Source: Gemmatimonadota bacterium (GTDB lineage: Bacteria; Gemmatimonadota; Gemmatimonadetes; Gemmatimonadales; GWC2-71-9). From it: a stretch of DNA of 10,476 nucleotides. Positions within the stretch are counted from its first letter, which is position 1. Each line of letters starts with the position of its first letter. A model generated the notes under the pieces. The model was not told where the DNA came from. It saw nothing but the letters and a program-made list of their open reading frames with translations, and did not search any database. A program made the translations under genes and the position numbers. The stretch is taken from the NCBI GenBank assembly GCA_027294815.1, contig JAPULP010000354.1, forward strand, positions 1 through 10,476, in the 5' to 3' direction. Below are positions 1 to 6,612 of this stretch, piece after piece.

Positions 1-1475
1 ATGGCGACCAACACACCACGTGTTTCGTACCACGGGAGCTTGCGAAAGGCAGTTTCGCCGAAGGTGGCGTACGTCACGCGACCCCGATTGTCTTCCTTGA
101 ACACGAGCACGTTGGGTGAGCTTTCTCCATCGAACACCAGCGGCTCCACCTCGACGAAACGATCAGCTCCGAACACCAAGGCGCCGTCGTCGCTGATCCT
201 GACCTTGAGATCTGGCGCGCGGAGGTACTGGAGCTTTTCGAACGTCGCGAGGCTGACCTGTCCAAGGCCACGATACGACCCGACCAGATCCTCCGCCCGA
301 GTGACGACGCCGGGCACAGGTGAACTGTTCGAGACCTCTGCGTCCGACGGGAAGTATCGCGTCAGCAATTGCCCGAACACCGCTCCCGCGATGCCACGGG
401 CTCCCCGCCCCACCACGAAGAGACCAACTCCGTGGTCGGGAAGGAGATAGAGGCTACTCCGAAAACTCTGATGCATCCCGCCGTGGCCGACGATGCGCTG
501 TTGATTGACCCCCGACGACCCCCAGCCCAGACATCGCCCACCGCGGTGTCGCGGGTGGTGCTGGTAACACTCGATTTGCATCGCCGCCGCCGTACTCGGT
601 GCCAGAATACGGCTATCCCTGAAGACACCGTCACTCAAATGCGCGATCATATAATGCGCCACGTCGAGCGCCGTCGTGGCGAGATCGCTCGACGGCCTCG
701 TATTCGTATCGACGAGATCGTCGGGTAGTGAGTGGAATGGTGTTCGAGGCGTCTTCATGACGAGGTCATCTCGAAGCTCCGGCGGCGGCGCAAAAACCGA
801 CCGCGTCATCTCGAGCGGCGTGAAGAGATGCTCGTGCAGGTAGTCCTCGTATGACTGCCCAGAAACGGCCTCGATGACGTGGCCCAGGAGCATGGTGGCA
901 CGGTTGGTGTACACGATGACACGGCCCGGCGGCCGTATGCGGGCCGGGACATGGGCAGCAAAGTATTCGCCTAGCGGAACGTGATCGGCATGCGATCGTA
1001 GTCCGATTCCGGCATAGTCGTTATCGATCCCGCTCGTGTGTTGCAGCAGTTGCCTGATCGTGATCGGCTCGGCATATGTATCGGGGAGTTGGAACGCCCG
1101 GAGATAGGTGTTTACGTCCTCGTCGAGGTCGATGAGTCCCCGGTCGTAGAGTTGCATGATGCCGGTCGCCGTGAATGTCTTGGTGATCGACCCGATGCGG
1201 AACATGTGTCGTGCCGGATCGACTGGTACCTGGCCAGCATTGTCGGCGAACCCGTATCCCCGGAGCACGACGATCTCGCCACCGATGACGAGGCTCAACG
1301 CCGCCCCCGGCGACTCGACGCGGGCCATGGCGGCTCGCATCAGCGAATCGAGGAAGAGGCGGAGGGCCGTCGTATCGGAAAGGTCAGATGAGATCGCCTC
1401 CGGGGGCGCACTCTGGGCCCGGCCGGGTGCGGGGAGGATGCCCAAGAGGATCGCGCATATGCAGAAACGGGTCAT
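1..1475 (-). CDS. Secreted serine beta-lactamase/PBP-like hydrolase, C-terminus cut by window edge
   Basis: An unbroken minus-strand frame of 491 codons runs from an ATG at 1475 off the left edge, so the stop is not seen. It has the three active-site elements of the class C beta-lactamase/DD-peptidase/esterase clan: SITK (residues 96-99, nucleophile Ser96 and Lys99), YTN (189-191) and HGG (331-333) in the KTG position. An HTSGI stretch (147-150 region) before the second motif is also typical. Residues 1-20 look like a Sec signal peptide (short hydrophobic core, GRA-QS cleavage site). AAGGGA lies nine bases before the ATG as a ribosome site. A region after about residue 390 extends beyond the catalytic domain, like the beta-rich C-terminal domains often attached to this clan. 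The family includes beta-lactamases, D-aminopeptidases and carboxylesterases, and the motifs alone cannot choose. HGG in place of KTG slightly favours an esterase or peptidase. It is transcribed divergently from the catabolic operon. Confidence 0.9.
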   Translation of the reverse strand, partial: MTRFCICAILLGILPAPGRAQSAPPEAISSDLSDTTALRLFLDSLMRAAMARVESPGAALSLVIGGEIVVLRGYGFADNAGQVPVDPARHMFRIGSITKTFTATGIMQLYDRGLIDLDEDVNTYLRAFQLPDTYAEPITIRQLLQHTSGIDNDYAGIGLRSHADHVPLGEYFAAHVPARIRPPGRVIVYTNRATMLLGHVIEAVSGQSYEDYLHEHLFTPLEMTRSVFAPPPELRDDLVMKTPRTPFHSLPDDLVDTNTRPSSDLATTALDVAHYMIAHLSDGVFRDSRILAPSTAAAMQIECYQHHPRHRGGRCLGWGSSGVNQQRIVGHGGMHQSFRSSLYLLPDHGVGLFVVGRGARGIAGAVFGQLLTRYFPSDAEVSNSSPVPGVVTRAEDLVGSYRGLGQVSLATFEKLQYLRAPDLKVRISDDGALVFGADRFVEVEPLVFDGESSPNVLVFKEDNRGRVTYATFGETAFRKLPWYETRGVLVA

Positions 1476-1488
1476 GGCGGCTAATCCC

Positions 1489-1517
1489 TTGCGGTGCCTC
1501 GGATTCCCGCACAATAT
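1489..1517 (+). promoter_or_regulatory. Weak candidate promoter for the dehydrogenase/BKACE operon
   Basis: TTGCGG (1489-1494), a 17-base spacer and CAATAT (1512-1517) match the sigma70 consensus at about half of the positions. The -10 element overlaps the -10 candidate of the opposite strand, which would make the two promoters back to back. The first gene of the operon starts at 1595, leaving a leader of about 70 bases. The spacing is right but the hexamers are poor. Confidence 0.2.
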
Positions 1518-1541
1518 GTCGCCCATCATCACCTTCGACAA
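1506..1541 (-). promoter_or_regulatory. Candidate sigma70-type promoter for the serine hydrolase
   Basis: Read on the minus strand, TTGTCG (1541-1536, four of six matches to TTGACA) is followed by a 17-base spacer and CATATT (1518-1513, four of six matches to TATAAT). This would start transcription near 1506, about 30 bases before the ATG at 1475. It is a by-eye consensus match only, in a high-GC genome where sigma specificity is unknown. Confidence 0.35.
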
Positions 1542-1594
1542 GCGCGACGACCTCGATGCACAGACGGCCGACCGCGCGACCGCACTGGAACGCT

Positions 1595-2506
1595 ATGCCA
1601 GACACCAAGACTCCCGTTCGCACGGTCGCGATCGTGGGGGCCGGCACCATGGGAAGACGCATTGCCTACGGTTGTGTGATCCAGCGCGTGGAGGCCCGGG
1701 TGTACGACGAGATGCCGTCGGCGATCACCGATGCTGTCGGCGCCGTGCGGAGCCTCGTCGCCGAACGCGTTGCTCGGGGGAATTTGGAGGCTCGCGGTGT
1801 GGGGGATGCGCAGGCGTGCCTGATACCATGCTCCACCCTCCGCGACTGTGTGGCTCAGGCCGATTGGATTATCGAGACCGTTCCGGAAGATCTCGAACTC
1901 AAGCGTCGGGTACTGAATGAGATTCGGCGATTCGCCGCCGAAGATGCCTATATCGCCACCAACAGTTCGTCGATTCCGGGCTCGTGGCTCGCCGAGTCTA
2001 CCGGGCGGCCCGAACGATTCATCAATATGAACTTTGGCGCGCCGGACCACCTCAAGGTGGAGGTGATGGGACATCCTACCACCGCACCAGAGACCACCGC
2101 AGCCGCGCGCGCCTTTCTGCGCCAACTCGGTCTCGTCCCGGTGGTGGCCCAGCGGGAGATTCAGGGCTACCCCACCAACCGGGTATGGCGCGCCGTCAAG
2201 AAGGAAGTGCTTCAATTGTTGGATGGCGGCTACAGCACGCCCGAAGACATCGACCGCGGATGGATGCTGGACTGGCACACGCCCATCGGTCCCTGCGGTC
2301 TCATGGACGTCGTAGGTCTCGACGTAGTGCGGGACATCGAAATGATCTACTACAACGCGAGCGGTGATCCCTCCGACAAGCCCCCGCAGCTTCTGCACGA
2401 CATGATCACGGCGGGAAAGCTGGGAGTGAAGTCCGGAGAAGGGTTTTACACCCATCCCAATCCTGCATATGAACGACCGGGATGGTTGACTGGAGACGAT
2501 TCTTAG
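1595..2506 (+). CDS. 3-hydroxyacyl-CoA dehydrogenase-like NAD-dependent oxidoreductase with Asn in the catalytic His position
   Basis: This 303-residue protein has the size and layout of short 3-hydroxyacyl-CoA/L-carnitine dehydrogenases. An N-terminal Rossmann fold has GAGTMG at residues 15-20, followed by the family's IIETVPED strand (92-99) and NSSSI (123-127). The helical C-terminal domain carries TNR (Asn195) and ends in a typical GVKSGEGFY stretch (277-285). The expected catalytic His of the H-x-x-N-P motif is replaced: the segment reads NMNFGAP (144-150), with Asn146 where His is expected, while the partner Glu (Glu156) remains. The start at 1595 was chosen because the Rossmann strand begins ten residues later and GGA lies upstream; the frame stays open back to 1388 but that stretch overlaps the divergent gene. 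Likely role: oxidation of a beta-hydroxy acid or its CoA ester to the keto form for the BKACE encoded 39 bases downstream. The substrate is unknown. Confidence 0.88.
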   Translation: MPDTKTPVRTVAIVGAGTMGRRIAYGCVIQRVEARVYDEMPSAITDAVGAVRSLVAERVARGNLEARGVGDAQACLIPCSTLRDCVAQADWIIETVPEDLELKRRVLNEIRRFAAEDAYIATNSSSIPGSWLAESTGRPERFINMNFGAPDHLKVEVMGHPTTAPETTAAARAFLRQLGLVPVVAQREIQGYPTNRVWRAVKKEVLQLLDGGYSTPEDIDRGWMLDWHTPIGPCGLMDVVGLDVVRDIEMIYYNASGDPSDKPPQLLHDMITAGKLGVKSGEGFYTHPNPAYERPGWLTGDDS

Positions 2507-2513
2507 TGTTGGG

Positions 2514-2531
2514 GGCGACTTCGGTGTCGCC
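2514..2531 (+). promoter_or_regulatory. Intercistronic hairpin between dehydrogenase and BKACE genes
   Basis: GGCGAC (2514-2519) and GTCGCC (2526-2531) form a perfect six-base-pair stem with loop TTCGGT. It sits in the 33-base gap between the first two operon genes and ends four bases before the GGGAG ribosome site of the second. There is no T tract, so it is not a standard intrinsic terminator. It could stabilise or punctuate the mRNA, or modulate initiation at the BKACE gene; the function is inferred. Confidence 0.4.
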
Positions 2532-2545
2532 TTCGGGAGATGACT

Positions 2546-3520
2546 ATGACCTCGAACAACAATGACCACATCTGGAGATATGCCGACGCGTACGAGTACA
2601 TGGAGCGAGTGCGAACAGGGATGCCACCGGCCATCATCTGCGTGGCGTGCAATGGGGGCATTCAAGGCAAGGAATCGAACGGCAACCTTCCCGAGTTTGC
2701 GGATGAGATCGCCGACTCCGTATCCGACGCGTACCAGGCGGGGGCGTCGATGGTCCACGTGCACGCCCGAGATCCTGAACACATCACTCGGCCCGCGACG
2801 ACGACCGACGTGTGGCACGACGTCAACAAGAAAATTCGCGAACGCTGTCCGGACATCATCATCAACAACACCACGGGTGGAGGTCCGGATATGACGATGG
2901 AGGAGCGGATCTCGTGCCTCGACGCCCAACCCGAGGTCGCGTCGCTCAACCTCACTCCCGACATGAGCCGTTTCAAGATCAAGGCACGTAAGGCTCCGCT
3001 GCCAGATCCTCGACCGGAGGTGCTCTACGACGAGTGTCTCCCGTTTTCATACAAGCAGATCAAATGGTTCGCGACCGAGATGCAGAAGCGAAATATCAAG
3101 CCGGAGCTCGAGACCTACCACCCTGGCGGCGCGTGGGTCCTGAATTACTTGATCGATGAAAGGTTGATTGACAAGCCGTACTGGGTGCAGACGGTGATGG
3201 GCTATCAGACGTCGAGTTGGCCCACCGTGGACAACGTCGTTCACTTGCTCCGCGAGGTTCCCGAGGAATCACTTTGGCTCTGCTCCGGCATCGGGCCGCA
3301 CCAGCTTCCGATGACGACGCTCGCGGCCGTGCTTGGCGGACACCTGCGAGTTGGCCTCGAAGACAATGTGTACTTCCGCCGGGGCGAGAAGGCCAAGAGC
3401 AACGCACAACTGGTCGAGCGGGCGGCACGGATCATCAATGAACTGAACCGTGAGGTCGCTACACCTGCCCAGGCCCGCGACATGCTGGGACTATCCAAGA
3501 CGCCGACGCAGTACGCCTAG
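2546..3520 (+). CDS. Beta-keto acid cleavage enzyme (BKACE, DUF849 family)
   Basis: BKACE enzymes are Zn-dependent TIM-barrel proteins that condense a beta-keto acid with acetyl-CoA and split it into acetoacetate and a new acyl-CoA. The family marks are present (numbering from 2546): the HVH zinc pair (His71, His73), NTTGG (108-112) in the substrate/CoA-binding region, and RVGLEDN (268-274), which holds the catalytic Arg268 and the third zinc ligand Glu272. At 324 residues it is somewhat longer than the founding 3-keto-5-aminohexanoate cleavage enzyme (about 275), mainly through an N-terminal extension. Two in-frame ATGs lie six bases apart (2540 and 2546). The second is preferred because GGGAG (2535-2539) is then six bases away. 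The neighbours are two hydroxyacid dehydrogenases and a permease, as in carnitine or amino-keto acid catabolic loci. 3-Dehydrocarnitine is one candidate substrate, but family membership does not settle this. Confidence 0.93.
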   Translation: MTSNNNDHIWRYADAYEYMERVRTGMPPAIICVACNGGIQGKESNGNLPEFADEIADSVSDAYQAGASMVHVHARDPEHITRPATTTDVWHDVNKKIRERCPDIIINNTTGGGPDMTMEERISCLDAQPEVASLNLTPDMSRFKIKARKAPLPDPRPEVLYDECLPFSYKQIKWFATEMQKRNIKPELETYHPGGAWVLNYLIDERLIDKPYWVQTVMGYQTSSWPTVDNVVHLLREVPEESLWLCSGIGPHQLPMTTLAAVLGGHLRVGLEDNVYFRRGEKAKSNAQLVERAARIINELNREVATPAQARDMLGLSKTPTQYA

Positions 3521-3523
3521 CGA

Positions 3524-4978
3524 ATGGTCCGACTCCCCACGGAACGAGGTGAACTCGGAAAAACGGTGGGCGCGCGGCAGTTCTTCACCCTGTCGTTCGG
3601 CACCATCATCGGGGTTGGCTGGGTCATCTACCTCGGTTTGTGGCTCGATGCCTCGGGGCCGCTCGGGGCGATCATTGGCTTCGGCGCCGGCACGCTGCTC
3701 ATCGCGCTCATTGGGCTCTGCTACGCGGAGATGGCCGCGCTGTTTCCCGTGTCCGGGGGCGAGGTGGCCTACACCTACGCGAATTACGGGCTCTTCGTGT
3801 CATTCCTCACGGGATGGCTGCTGGCCTTCATCTACACCTCGGTCACGTCGTGGGAAGCGATTTCGCTGGGGCTGATCGCCGAGAACCTCATTCCCGGCAT
3901 CCAAGGCCGCGTGCTCTATGAGTTTGCCGGAGAGCCCGTTTATCTCGGCGGGTTGCTCCTGGGACTACTGGTCATGGCTTTCTTCGTGGTGCTGAACTAC
4001 CGCGGCGTGAAGTGGGCGACGATGGTGCAGGAGTACATGATGTACGTGTTCTTCCTGGTGTGCATCGTGTTCATCGGCGCGGCGATCATCTTGGGCGACG
4101 TCGCCAACCTCCAGCCAGCCTTCCGGCGGAGTGAGACCGGGTCGATCTGGCCGGCGATCCTCGCGACCTTCATCACCGCACCCTATTTCCTCGCCGGATT
4201 CGACACAATCCCCCAAGTCATGGAGGAGAGGTCTCCCAACACGCCCGTTAAGCTCGCGGCGCTCATGATCGTCATCGGTGTTGTGGCCGCGGGCGTGTTC
4301 TACTGCGTCGTGATCTTTGCCTCGTCCATGATAATGCCGTGGGAGCAACTCCTCGAGATGGGTGAGCTCCCCGCCGCCGCCGCGTTCGAAGCGGCCTTGG
4401 GCTCCAAATTCCTCGGCAAGCTCATCGTGTTCGCCGCCCTGATCGGCATTCTCACGACCTGGAACGCGGTACTCATCGCCGCGTCGCGAGTGTTCTTCGC
4501 CCTGTCCCGAGCATGGATGATCCCGCCCCTCTTCTCGAGAGTCCACCCAAAATTCGGCTCGCCCACGAGTGCCGTCCTGCTGGTCGCGTTCATCGGGGGG
4601 GCCGGCGTCTTCTTGGGCCGGGGCGGCATCGGCCCGATCGTAAACATGGCGACCATGGGCTTCGCCATCGTGTTCAGCCTCGTGTGCATCGGCACGATCC
4701 GACTCCGCGTGACACGCCCCGACGCCAACCGACCGTACCGGGTACCGGGGGGAATGATCGTGATCGGCCTCGCCACTCTCGGCGCGCTGGCCTTCCTGCT
4801 CCTCACCATTCGAGACCTCTGGGTCAACTCAGTGGGATTTCCACTCGAGTGGATCATCCTCCTAAGCGGCTTGGCCGTGGGGCTCATCTTCTGGTTCGTC
4901 GGGGCCAAGCCGAGAGCCGAGGTGTCCGAAGTCGAGCGGCGTGCGCTCATCTTCGGATCCGAATCCGAGGATCGGTGA
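3524..4978 (+). CDS. APC-superfamily amino acid/amine permease
   Basis: This 484-residue, strongly hydrophobic protein has about twelve predicted membrane segments. TM1 carries the unwound glycine-rich motif of the APC superfamily (GTIIGVG, residues 26-32). It is followed by a long glycine-rich TM2, the YAEM and PVSGGE motifs (67-80), and LNYRGVK (157-163) after TM5, all typical of proton- or sodium-coupled amino acid/polyamine permeases. The C-terminus (after about residue 462) is charged and cytoplasmic. The ATG lies three bases after the BKACE stop with no strong ribosome site, so translation is probably coupled to the upstream gene; the next gene begins four bases after its stop. In this context it probably imports the substrate of the dehydrogenase/BKACE pathway, which points to an amino- or ammonium-bearing compound. 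Carnitine is more often imported by BCCT or ABC systems, so the transporter type argues mildly for another substrate. Confidence 0.9.
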   Translation: MVRLPTERGELGKTVGARQFFTLSFGTIIGVGWVIYLGLWLDASGPLGAIIGFGAGTLLIALIGLCYAEMAALFPVSGGEVAYTYANYGLFVSFLTGWLLAFIYTSVTSWEAISLGLIAENLIPGIQGRVLYEFAGEPVYLGGLLLGLLVMAFFVVLNYRGVKWATMVQEYMMYVFFLVCIVFIGAAIILGDVANLQPAFRRSETGSIWPAILATFITAPYFLAGFDTIPQVMEERSPNTPVKLAALMIVIGVVAAGVFYCVVIFASSMIMPWEQLLEMGELPAAAAFEAALGSKFLGKLIVFAALIGILTTWNAVLIAASRVFFALSRAWMIPPLFSRVHPKFGSPTSAVLLVAFIGGAGVFLGRGGIGPIVNMATMGFAIVFSLVCIGTIRLRVTRPDANRPYRVPGGMIVIGLATLGALAFLLLTIRDLWVNSVGFPLEWIILLSGLAVGLIFWFVGAKPRAEVSEVERRALIFGSESEDR

Positions 4979-4982
4979 CGCG

Positions 4983-5945
4983 ATGACGGAATCCATGGTC
5001 CATACGGTCGCGGTGGTGGGAACCGGCGTCATCGGTCGGAGCTGGGCCCAGCTCTTTGCTCGGAAAGGTTGTGAGACTCGGCTGTACGATCGTGATCCAG
5101 AACAGTTGGCAAAGGCCGTGTCGTGGATCGACGAAGATCTCGAGCACCGAACCGTGGAGGGAGAGTTTGCAGCCGATGTCGTGGCGGCAATGCGATCTCG
5201 CATCTCTTTACACGATTCGTTGCATCTGGCGGTCCAAGGAGCAGACTATGTCCAAGAGAGTGGACCGGAACAGCTCGAGGTGAAGCAAGCGTTGTATCGC
5301 GAGCTGGATATGGCCGCAGCTCCCGCGGCGATTCTGGCAAGCAGCACCTCCGCACTCGATATGACAGCGATCGCCGAAGGACTCGAGGGGGCGGGGCGCT
5401 GTATCGTTGCCCATCCTACTAACCCACCCCACGTCATCCCCGTTGTGGAGATTCTTCCCGGCAAAGGGACGACCGACGACGTCTTGCGTCAGACCTGCAC
5501 GTTCATGAAGCGGATAGGGCAGACGCCGGTGGTGCTCTCAGAGTACGTGCCCGGCTTCTTGCTCAATCGGATGCAGGCAGCACTTATCCGAGAGGCCATG
5601 AGTCTCGTGCAGCGCGGCGTCGCCGATGTGGACGCAATAGACGCGGTGATCAGGGACGGGTTGGGTCTACGATGGGCTCTCATGGGCCCATTCGGAGTCG
5701 GCGACACGAATGCGGACGGGGGCGTGCGCGATTACTTCACCGGATACCGCGATGCTTACCTGGCGCTGATGGATGACCTTGGCGAGACGCCGGGTATCGA
5801 CGACGAGTTTGTCGAGCACCTCGGAGTGAAAACTGACCTCATGCAGGGTGGTGCCCCTCGTGCGGAGGTTCTGGCGTGGCGTGATCGGATGGTGGAGAAG
5901 ATCCGCCGGCTCAAGGCGGAAGATCCCAATCCGGGAAGAGAATGA
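4983..5945 (+). CDS. 3-hydroxyacyl-CoA dehydrogenase family enzyme, lambda-crystallin/L-gulonate or L-carnitine dehydrogenase type
   Basis: This 320-residue enzyme has an N-terminal NAD-binding Rossmann domain (GTGVIG, residues 13-18; ESGPE, 92-96; ASSTSAL, 119-125) and a C-terminal helical substrate domain. Its catalytic segment HPTNPP (144-149) with Glu156 twelve residues on, Asn195, and the GLGLRW..MGPF stretch (226-237) match lambda-crystallin/L-gulonate 3-dehydrogenase and the related L-carnitine dehydrogenases, which oxidise free beta-hydroxy acids rather than CoA esters. Unlike the first dehydrogenase of the operon, the catalytic His is intact. The ATG at 4983 lies four bases after the permease stop, with GAGG twelve bases upstream; MVHT at 4995 is an alternative start. 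It probably generates a beta-keto acid for the BKACE. The exact substrate cannot be read from the sequence. Confidence 0.9.
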   Translation: MTESMVHTVAVVGTGVIGRSWAQLFARKGCETRLYDRDPEQLAKAVSWIDEDLEHRTVEGEFAADVVAAMRSRISLHDSLHLAVQGADYVQESGPEQLEVKQALYRELDMAAAPAAILASSTSALDMTAIAEGLEGAGRCIVAHPTNPPHVIPVVEILPGKGTTDDVLRQTCTFMKRIGQTPVVLSEYVPGFLLNRMQAALIREAMSLVQRGVADVDAIDAVIRDGLGLRWALMGPFGVGDTNADGGVRDYFTGYRDAYLALMDDLGETPGIDDEFVEHLGVKTDLMQGGAPRAEVLAWRDRMVEKIRRLKAEDPNPGRE

Positions 5946-5999
5946 ATGAATGGGTGAAGAAGATTCTGCGGTGCCAGAGACTGCGGATAGGATTCGACC

Positions 6000-6437
6000 G
6001 TGACTACAGCGTCCTCTAGGTCCCCGCATGGTGCGCGGCAAGATGAGGAGTGGGAGCGATTCGTCGCCCAATTGGGCGGCGTACCCCCACGACCGTTTGA
6101 AGAACACTGGGATCGCTTCCGGCAAATTTACCGGGATCGGCAAGAATCTGACGGGCCTCCGCTTGCCTGGCAGCCGACTTGCGCGCAAGTCGCACGCTCC
6201 AACATCGGTCGGTTGATGCAGCATCTGGGATTCGATGTCTACGCAGACCTCCACCGGTGGTCCGTCAGCGAGCGGGGGAAGTTTTGGAGTGAGGTGATCG
6301 AGCACCTCGGTGTGGTCTTCTCGAAGAATCCGAATGAGGTCCTCGATCTAGGGAATGGGGTGAAGGACCCACGGTGGCTGCCGGGTGCCGAGTTCAACTG
6401 TGTCGACAGCTGCTTCACTGCGAACGAACGCGGATGA
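6000..6437 (+). pseudogene. N-terminal fragment of an acetoacetyl-CoA-synthetase-like AMP-dependent acyl-CoA ligase
   Basis: A GTG start at 6000 with AGGA seven bases upstream opens a 145-codon frame ended by TGA at 6435-6437. The protein resembles only the N-terminal cap domain (ACS_N type) of acetyl-/acetoacetyl-CoA synthetases: a W-x-P segment (58-60), YADLHRWSV (81-89), FW (95-96), and the W-x-P-G-A-x-x-N signature (WLPGAEFN, 126-133), which normally leads straight into the AMP-binding core. The core motifs (P-loop, YxSGTTGxPK-type, C-terminal catalytic Lys) are absent here and downstream. Intact relatives are about 650 residues, so this is probably a remnant of a truncated gene. The good ribosome site leaves open that a short protein is made. 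Acetoacetyl-CoA synthetase would fit the pathway, because BKACE releases acetoacetate. It lies 54 bases after the operon's last gene, so co-transcription is likely. Confidence 0.65.
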
Positions 6438-6612
6438 GCGCCTTATCAAGGCACGTTGACCGCACACTTGCGGAGCTGTGTACGTGTCTTCATTGTCACG
6501 TACCCTTATACGGTGGCCAACGCTACTGACGAAATCCTCAAGGGTGTTCGAGTAGTCGATCCCTTCTCGAGGGGTGAGGACGATGCTCTACCTCTGCCCG
6601 GAGATCTTCTCC
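6438..6612 (+). other. Unassigned interval after the ligase fragment; same frame stays open past the TGA
   Basis: There are 175 bases between the ligase fragment and the flavocytochrome start. The reading frame of the fragment continues without another stop through this interval and, as a shadow frame, into the next gene. Its translation here (for example FIVTYPYTVANATDE) shows no adenylation-domain motif that I recognise. It may be a relic of a deletion junction or simply non-coding. No convincing terminator or promoter was seen in it. Confidence 0.4.

Noticed and set aside
1..450. Plus-strand open frame of 149 codons at the left edge
   Set aside because: It is antisense to the serine hydrolase, whose catalytic motifs are clear, and its composition is Ser/Thr/Arg/Pro-rich without motifs.
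1388..1594. N-terminal extension of the first dehydrogenase by 69 codons
   Set aside because: It overlaps the divergent hydrolase gene and has low-complexity Arg/Pro/Ser content; the Rossmann strand begins just after the ATG at 1595.
1529..2929. A 466-codon open frame on the minus strand across the first dehydrogenase and BKACE genes
   Set aside because: It is antisense to two well-supported family members and has no recognisable motif; long antisense frames are common in GC-rich coding DNA.
3965..4950. Two overlapping minus-strand open frames inside the permease gene
   Set aside because: They are shadows of hydrophobic codons read backwards (charged, His/Glu/Arg-rich products) with no family resemblance.
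5937..5952. Short tandem AATG repeats at the end of the second dehydrogenase
   Set aside because: Three four-base units at a stop codon are too few to mean anything beyond chance.
6435..6437. TGA after the ligase fragment as a possible selenocysteine codon
   Set aside because: The family has no selenocysteine, the sequence after the TGA does not resume the adenylation domain, and I identified no selenocysteine insertion element (no folding was run).
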